From Bdellovibrionales bacterium (lineage in GTDB: Bacteria > Bdellovibrionota > Bdellovibrionia > Bdellovibrionales > Bdellovibrionaceae), in contig JADJOV010000025.1 of NCBI GenBank assembly GCA_016713585.1, positions 169,949-233,948 on the forward strand: 64,000 nucleotides of DNA, read 5' to 3'. Below, in pieces: positions 58,630 through 64,000 of this stretch; positions within the stretch are counted from its first letter, which is position 1; each line of letters starts with the position of its first letter. Under the pieces are notes generated by a model. The model was given only the letters and a program-made list of their open reading frames with translations. It ran no database searches and was not told the DNA's origin. The translations under genes and the position numbers were made by a program.

Positions 58630-60398
58630 AGAGAGCCTCTCTGCTGCGGCCTTCTCATGGTCGACTCAACGCCTCCCAAGCTCAAACCATCCACCCATGC
58701 TAGACACAAGCCTGAGGAGACTCTCCTCTATCAAATCTGTTCAGGGAAATTGGCTGGAGTTTCCAGACCCAGGTCCGCAGGACACCGGCCCACCCATTGC
58801 CGAGCTTCTGTCATCAAAGAGTTCGAGGAGTAACCTACGCTGTGGCATTCTGGCCCACGGTTTCCTGCGCCTCAAGTGCGAGGACTGCGATCATGAGCAC
58901 TTAGTCGCATTTTCCTGCAAACGCCGGGGTTTTTGCCCCAGTTGCGGGGTCGCAGAATGGCGGAAACCGCAGCCCACCTAGTTGACTCAGTCCTACCAAT
59001 GAAGCCAACTCGACAATGGGTCCTGAGCTTCCCTATTCCACTCGACTCTGCTTGTCCGCACGACCTGAGCTCATGACAAGACTTCTCAATATCACCCAGT
59101 CCACGGATCTCATGCTATTACCGAGCTCAAGTAAGTTTTCCAAATCCAAAGCGATGACCGATCCGTGACCTTGATCCAGCGCTTTGGGGTAGTCTCGCCG
59201 TCAACCCTCATTTTCATTCACTTTTTATCGACGGCACCCATGAGCTCAATGATCAAAAAGAACCCTCGGACTTTCACTCTTGCCCGACGCCAAAAGTTCG
59301 TGATCTAGAACCCGTCCTTGCCAAGATCATCAAGAGAATCATCAAGCATCTCCAGAAAGCAAAGATCATCGTTAAAGACGAGAACTCGCACTTTCAATAC
59401 CAGATGCCAGATCAGGAATCCTTCTCCATCCTCCAGGCAAGCTCTATCACCTACCGTTTTGCCACAGGTCCTCCAAGGGCAAGAAAGCCCTGGTGTTAAA
59501 GGCACTTCCAGACGGGGGATCACAATTCGACATCAGGCCTAGTCGCCAAGAACTCAGGCTTCTCTCTTCACGCAGGAGTTGCCACCAAAGCGCAAGAACG
59601 AGAAAAACTCGAAAAGATTTGCCGATACATTGCCAGACCTGCGCTCTCCGAAGAAAGACTCTCCACCAACGTCAGAGGGGAAATCATCTACAGACTCCAA
59701 AAAACCATGGAGTGATGGCACCCTTGCCGTCAAATTCACTCCCATGGAGTTTATGAGCGCCTCGCTTGCCCTCATTCCACGACCCAAAATCCATCTGACA
59801 AGATATCACTGGAGTCTTAGCCCCCACTACAAATTTAGAAAACAGATCGTCAAGCAAGTCGTCCCGGCTGACTCCAAAGCTAAAACAGACTCACTCAAGT
59901 CAATGGCCAGCAACGACAAAAAAGCCACGCAAAGAAGTCAAACCGAATCCCATGGGCCAACCTCCTGAAGCGGGTTTTCGATATCGATATCACTATCTGC
60001 CCAAAATGCCGTGGAAAAGTCCGAATCATCAGCGCCATTGAAGATCCTGCCAAGTCATTAGTAAAATTCTCAATCACTAGGACTTCCGTCCACCCCACCA
60101 CGACTGCATCCGGCCAGAGGCCTCCAGACTACGAACAATCTGACCTCTTCAGTCAAGACTTCCCCACTTATTAGCCTCAATTCACAAAACCAATCCCATT
60201 GGTCACGGCACCTTTTGTCAAATGGTCTAACTTGGCCGTAAATCATCACAAGACCAACCGCTACGGACGCCTCAATATCGAAAATCCATCAAAATCTCAT
60301 TGAAATTTCCGCCCATGGGTGTGGAAATATACCAGCAACCACCTTTTTACCGGTGTTTGATACTTTTGAGATTACACGAAAACCCCTATTGAATTTCT
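58630..60398 (+). mobile_element. IS91-like element, nearly complete (copy E)
   Basis: Starts at the same AGAGAGCC as copy D and runs to GAATTTCT, 8 bases short of the terminus. More than a dozen single-base indels against copies B and D, mostly in homopolymers, leave the transposase in many frames. Continues directly into copy F. Confidence 0.8.
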
Positions 60399-61480
60399 GC
60401 CAAGATCATCAAGAGAATCATCAAGCATCTCCAGAAAGCAAAGATCATCGTTAAAGACGAGAACTCGCACTTTCACTACAGATGCCAGATCAGGAATCCT
60501 TCTCCATCCTCCAGGCAAGCTCTATCACTACCGTTTTTGCCACAGGTCCCTCCAAGGGCAAGAAAGCCCTGGTGTTAAAGGGCACTTCCAGACCGGGGAT
60601 CACAATTCGACATCAGGCCTAGTCGCCAGAACTCAGGCTCTCTCTTCACAGGAGTTGCCACCAAAGCGCAAGAACGAGGAAAACTCGAAAAGATTTGCCG
60701 ACGCATTGCCAGACCTGCGCTCTCCGAAGAAAGACTCTCCACCAACGTCAGAGGAAATCATCTATAGACTCAAAAACCTTGGAGTGATGGCACCCTTGCC
60801 TTGGCGTCAAATTCACTCCCATGGAGTTTATGGAGCGCCTCGCTGCCCTCATTCCACGACCAAAATCCATCTGACAAGATATCACGAGTCTTAGCCCCCA
60901 CTACAAATTTAGAAAACAGATCATCAAGCAAGTCGTCCCGGCTGACTCCAAAAGCTAAAACAGACTCACTCAAGTCAATGGCCAGCAACGACAAAAAAGC
61001 CACGCAAAGAAGTCAAACCGAATCCCATGGGCCAACCTCCTGAAGCGGGTTTTCGATATCGATATCACTATCTGCCCAAAATGCCGTGGAAAAGTCCGAA
61101 TCATCAGCGCCATTGAAGATCCTGCCGTCATTAGTAAATTTCTCAATCACTTAGGACTTCCGTCCACCCCACCACGACCGCATCCGGCCAGAGGCCCTCA
61201 GACTGCGAACAATCTGACCTCTTCAGTCAAGACTTCCCTGATTATTAGCCTCAATTCACAAAACCAATCCCATTGGTCACGGCACCCCTTTTGTCAAATG
61301 GTCTAACTTGGCCGTAAATCATCACAAGACCAACCGCTACGGATGCCTCAATATCGAAAATCCATCAAAATCTGTTGAAATTTCCGCCCATGGAGGTGGA
61401 AATATACCAACAACCACCTTTTTACCGGTGTTTGATACTTTTGAGATTACACGAAAACCCCTATTGAATTTCTTATCCCC
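60399..61480 (+). mobile_element. IS91-like element, 5'-truncated (copy F), head-to-tail with E
   Basis: Begins at the transposase position equivalent to 51957 (GCCAAGATCATCAAGAG) and ends CTTATCCCC at 61480. Also rich in one-base indels. The E/F junction joins a broken terminus to an internal site, so it is not a simple tandem transposition product. Confidence 0.8.
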
Positions 61481-61589
61481 ACTCAAAATCACGTTTGAGT
61501 ATTTTGAATTTATTTTTTTGCAACGTGGCTTTGTGGTTTTCATTTTTTCACGCGCGGAAAGTTTTAACTCAGACGCCTGTTGACTCGAT

Positions 61590-62030
61590 CTAGAGTTTTA
61601 ACCGCAGCTCGAAAATCTTTTTATCGTCTTCGCTCAGTTTGAAATTCCCAGTTGCGATTAAACTTAACGGCTCTACTTCCAAAAATTTAGCTAAAGTCGA
61701 AATAGTTGAAAGCCTGACATCTGCTACTAAAAGGTTTTCTATTTTCATTTATTTGTTGATATTGAAACTCCCGACACTTTAGACAACTTATTCTGAGGAA
61801 AGCCCAGCTTGTTCACGATAAAACTTGAGCATACTACCCAAATGTCGCACCAAGCGGTTAAGTTGTTTGTCATCGTAATGTTTAACTTCGAGGCATATCG
61901 CTTCCTTTCTCCGTAATGGTAAATATATACGGACAAGGAGCAAGCTGCGGGTATTTCTCCATTTCCCAATATTAACTGGTATAAAAAACGAAGTGGCGGC
62001 CTTCCAAAAGAATCTACCAGACGCCACTCC
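61590..62030 (-). CDS. Xre-type regulator (frameshifted)
   Basis: HTH in overlapping frames: LNRLVRHLGSMLKFYREQAGL, NKLSKVSGVSIST, then KIENLLVADVRLSTISTLAKFLEVEPLSLI, ending KIFELRLKL at 61590. Joining needs two small indels near 61795 and 61750. A Cro/CI-type DNA-binding protein. Sits downstream of the template-repeat region. Confidence 0.6.
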
Positions 62031-62149
62031 TCAGCGATATTTGTCTGACACAGAGCCGTCAGCTCAGGAGTAATGACCTGGACATGGCCTTGGCAACACA
62101 GATGCAATCCTTGGACGACATCTTCTGGCCGAATTTAGCGATGTGCTCA

Positions 62150-62290
62150 GAAAACGGGCGGAACCCCACACATTGTTGTTACGATTACACAGGACCGTTA
62201 TGTTGTTGCGATTACCGGAACGCAAGTTCTGCGCATTGTTGTTCCAACTCCCGCCGCGTATGACGCGGTTAGAGCCCGTAAAATTGGCCA
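62150..62290 (-). repeat. Probable template repeat of a diversity-generating retroelement
   Basis: Minus-strand reading RVIRGGSWNNNAQNLRSGNRNN and NRNNNVW, the FGE/C-type-lectin variable-region signature with unmutated AAC/AAT codons. Sequence before it does not encode the usual formylglycine-enzyme-like domain, so this is more likely the template repeat than a target gene's variable repeat. Confidence 0.7.
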
Positions 62291-62394
62291 TTACACCATA
62301 TTTAGTGATTCTCGAAAAATACTCCACTCTAATTGACAATGAATGAATGACTCACATGTGCCACAATACTTCAACCGAATTTATCAACCGTCCC

Positions 62395-63290
62395 TTTCGG
62401 ATATGTGCCCTTTCTTAAATTTAAGATTTCTACGACTTCGAATTTTATTTTCATTCGAGATAAATTCTCTCTTGAGTTCGAATAATTTGAGGAAAAACTC
62501 GAAATCCTAGAAATGGTATGCCTTCAGATAGGAGCTATCTGGGTTACTTTTACTTTAAGTTCGGGCGCCAATGCCTGCGTAACGAATTCGTCAATTTTTT
62601 GACAAAAGATTTCCAAAGTTCTTTTTTTATCAGCAAAGCAGATAAAAATCATCCATGTACCGAATATAACCCTTAATCCCCGATTCGATCTTTGATGAGA
62701 TGATCAGGTTCCCCAATACAAGTTTGCAAATGCTGACTTGTTGGGTTACTTAATTAGGAGGCCTTTTCCATCGGCATTTTCCCGGGACCTTATGCGTCAA
62801 TAATTATATCAAGAGCCAAAATAGGTCGCTTTGTCTTTAATCATCCTTTAAGAAGGATATTCTTCAGAATTTGGTGATCAATCTTTCAAAAAACTTTTTG
62901 ATATCGCATTAAATAATACTTAAACTTTCTGAAAACTACAGAATCCACCGAAACTGCAAGATGGCCTCCGCCCATTCACAAGCACATCTTTATCCAAATA
63001 TCGAGCGTCTCTCAATTGTAGGTTCTAAAAAAATTTATGTGCGTGATGAGCTACTCGGTCACGAAAATAAGGCTGTATTTTTCGAACTTTAGTTCCTTCA
63101 CCTCAAACTGTGAATAGGGGCGTGGGCGGTAAGAGTAGCTCTCAAGCTGCTTTACAACAAAATCAATTCATTTCGGGATTGAAAGCAACATTAGAGATTA
63201 CTGAGTTTTGCTTTCTTTCCACGCGTGGCTCTTTTTGCCGCCAATAGTAGGTTTTTCAAAAAGTCACTATTTTGGATACAGGTTGCCTTC
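62395..63290 (-). pseudogene. Diversity-generating retroelement reverse transcriptase, multiple indels
   Basis: Pieces in correct order on the minus strand: LKNLLLAAKRATRGKK (63217-63275), ESYSYRPRPYSQFEV, YFRDRVAHHAH.., KKFFER, NPTSQHLQ (TSQ motif, near 62740), catalytic RYMDDFYLL (62648-62656), EIFCQKIDEFVTQALAPELK and GIPFLGFRVFPQ. The FRDRVxHHA, GNLTSQ and GxxFLGFR blocks mark DGR-type RTs. Missing bases are mostly in short homopolymers. Confidence 0.8.
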
Positions 63291-63299
63291 GAGTCTTTC

Positions 63300-63590
63300 G
63301 TATTCGTCCTATTGCTGTACCATCCAACCACCGAGCATTTTACCCACTTCGTTGATAAGAAAAGAACAGGAAGTGCTCATAGGCTTTTTCGAGAAAAAAT
63401 CTGGTTAAAACAAATCCGCATTAAAATGCGTTATCTCAGGTTCATATTTGCTCGTCGCAAAACTGTGGACGCTATTTTGCTATATCTAGCCACTAACGAG
63501 ATCTTCGACTATCTGCAAGACAAAGATTGTCATTGTCGGAAAATTAAAGCAGAGGCTTTAGGGAAATCCGTCGATAGTAACCAAAAGCCA
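63300..63590 (-). pseudogene. avd: Avd-like accessory variability protein, shifted frames
   Basis: FPKASALIFRQ, ARYSKIASTVLRRANMNLR, FSRKAYEHF and NEVGKMLGGWM occur in order over 260 bp on the minus strand. They correspond to the four-helix S23/Avd family (FPKSxRFxxGQ .. LLRRAN .. YEH .. LLDEIGRMLGGWL). Avd binds the RT and template RNA. An opposite-strand frame at 63225-63596 is its shadow. Confidence 0.65.
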
Positions 63591-63689
63591 TTTTAAGAAA
63601 TCCATCCATTTAATATTAAAGAAATTGGAAGGTCTTTCTTTGATTCGACTGAAGTTCTTTTGGCTCATGTTCCATCGGGTTTAGCCTCA

Positions 63690-63985
63690 GTGGGTTCAAC
63701 TTTAGGTTCGATATTTATTTTGAAATAGACAGAACATCCTACACCGTATTTTGGGCCTTTCCTTTTTCCAATTCATATCAATTTGAGGTAGTTCTGAGAT
63801 AGACTGTGGCTGTTTTTTACATTCATTTGCAAGTTGTTGATTGGTAAAAAGGATGTACGGCAAACACCTTCTTTTTACATCGCTGCAACCTCCAGTCGCG
63901 GAGTATATTAAATAATCCCATATCAGCGTCGGTTAATAACTTTTTCCAATCCTCATCGCTGATGCGTTTTTCTTTTGAGTGGCTT
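63690..63985 (-). pseudogene. HRDC-domain accessory protein of the retroelement
   Basis: ISDEDWKKLLTDADMGLFNILRDWRLQRCKKE then NQQLANECKKQPQSISELPQI in shifted frames. HRDC nucleic-acid-binding domain; HRDC proteins are known companions of DGR reverse transcriptases. Continues to the window edge upstream. Confidence 0.6.
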
Positions 63986-64000
63986 TCACGACTCCAGCTC

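Noticed and set aside
39495..61480. CRISPR array among the repeats
   Set aside because: Repeats are long IS copies or a single 24-bp tandem pair; there is no regular repeat-spacer pattern and no cas gene.
63225..63596. Plus-strand 123-codon ORF as a real gene
   Set aside because: It is the complement of the Avd/RT coding region, which shows family motifs on the minus strand.

Overview
The window looks like a piece of chromosome from an aerobic Gram-negative bacterium. It encodes lipoproteins and signal peptides, a putative outer-membrane barrel, an RND efflux system and a COX15-type heme A synthase. The mixture of proteins is reminiscent of the Bdellovibrionota/Oligoflexia or other delta-like proteobacteria, but nothing here fixes the taxon. 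Many otherwise good genes carry one-base length changes in short homopolymers. I read most of these as sequence error; they become dense after about 58 kb, as expected near a low-coverage contig end.

Bases 1-31,445 are ordinary, densely coded chromosome. A SpeD-SpeE fusion and a sensor kinase lead into an arsenic locus. Nine minus-strand genes (2,569-11,607) are packed like one operon: a DUF547 lipoprotein, a putative beta-barrel, a second DUF547 protein, a TVP38 membrane protein, a mercuric-reductase-like flavoprotein, a PiT permease, the radical-SAM enzyme ArsS, the arsenite methyltransferase ArsM and a TIGR04283-like transferase. A LysR gene diverges from this operon across a perfect 10-bp palindrome. 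Downstream of lysR are a second TIGR04283-like transferase, a YHS protein, a nitroreductase, a broken membrane glycosyltransferase and a TIGR04282-type transferase. Together these look like an arsenosugar pathway: As methylation by ArsM, 5'-deoxyadenosyl transfer by ArsS, then sugar trimming and glycosyl transfer. After it come FxsA, exonuclease III, an ATP-grasp-like protein, ChrA, a U32 (TrhP-like) protein, CtaA, and a periplasmic adaptor with two tandem RND pumps.

Bases 31,891-38,416 hold a ParE/Phd toxin-antitoxin pair and then a nested retroelement. An older group II intron on the minus strand has been broken twice. A serine-recombinase element (35,340-37,242) sits inside its reverse-transcriptase gene. 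A complete, apparently intact group IIC-like intron (32,673-34,619) sits one base before the end of its domain V hairpin. An uninterrupted 3' fragment of the older intron at 40,418-40,592 gives the empty-site sequence and proves the insertion point.

Bases 38,417-61,480 are accessory DNA dominated by an IS91-like rolling-circle element: one full-length, three partial and one solo-end copy, plus a head-to-tail pair. Among them lie an alginate-lyase-like gene with three Cys-rich C-terminal repeats, a PL14-like remnant, a DDE transposase/AAA ATPase transposon, an HD-GYP remnant fused to a solo IS end, a collapsed AAA/DUF4143 gene, a NUDIX hydrolase and a TMEM43-like protein.

Bases 61,590-64,000 contain an Xre-type regulator and, all on the minus strand, pieces of a diversity-generating retroelement: an HRDC-type accessory protein, an Avd-like four-helix protein, a YMDD/TSQ-type reverse transcriptase, and an Asn-codon-rich template repeat of the FGE/lectin type. 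All are interrupted by small indels. The variable target gene is not in the window.
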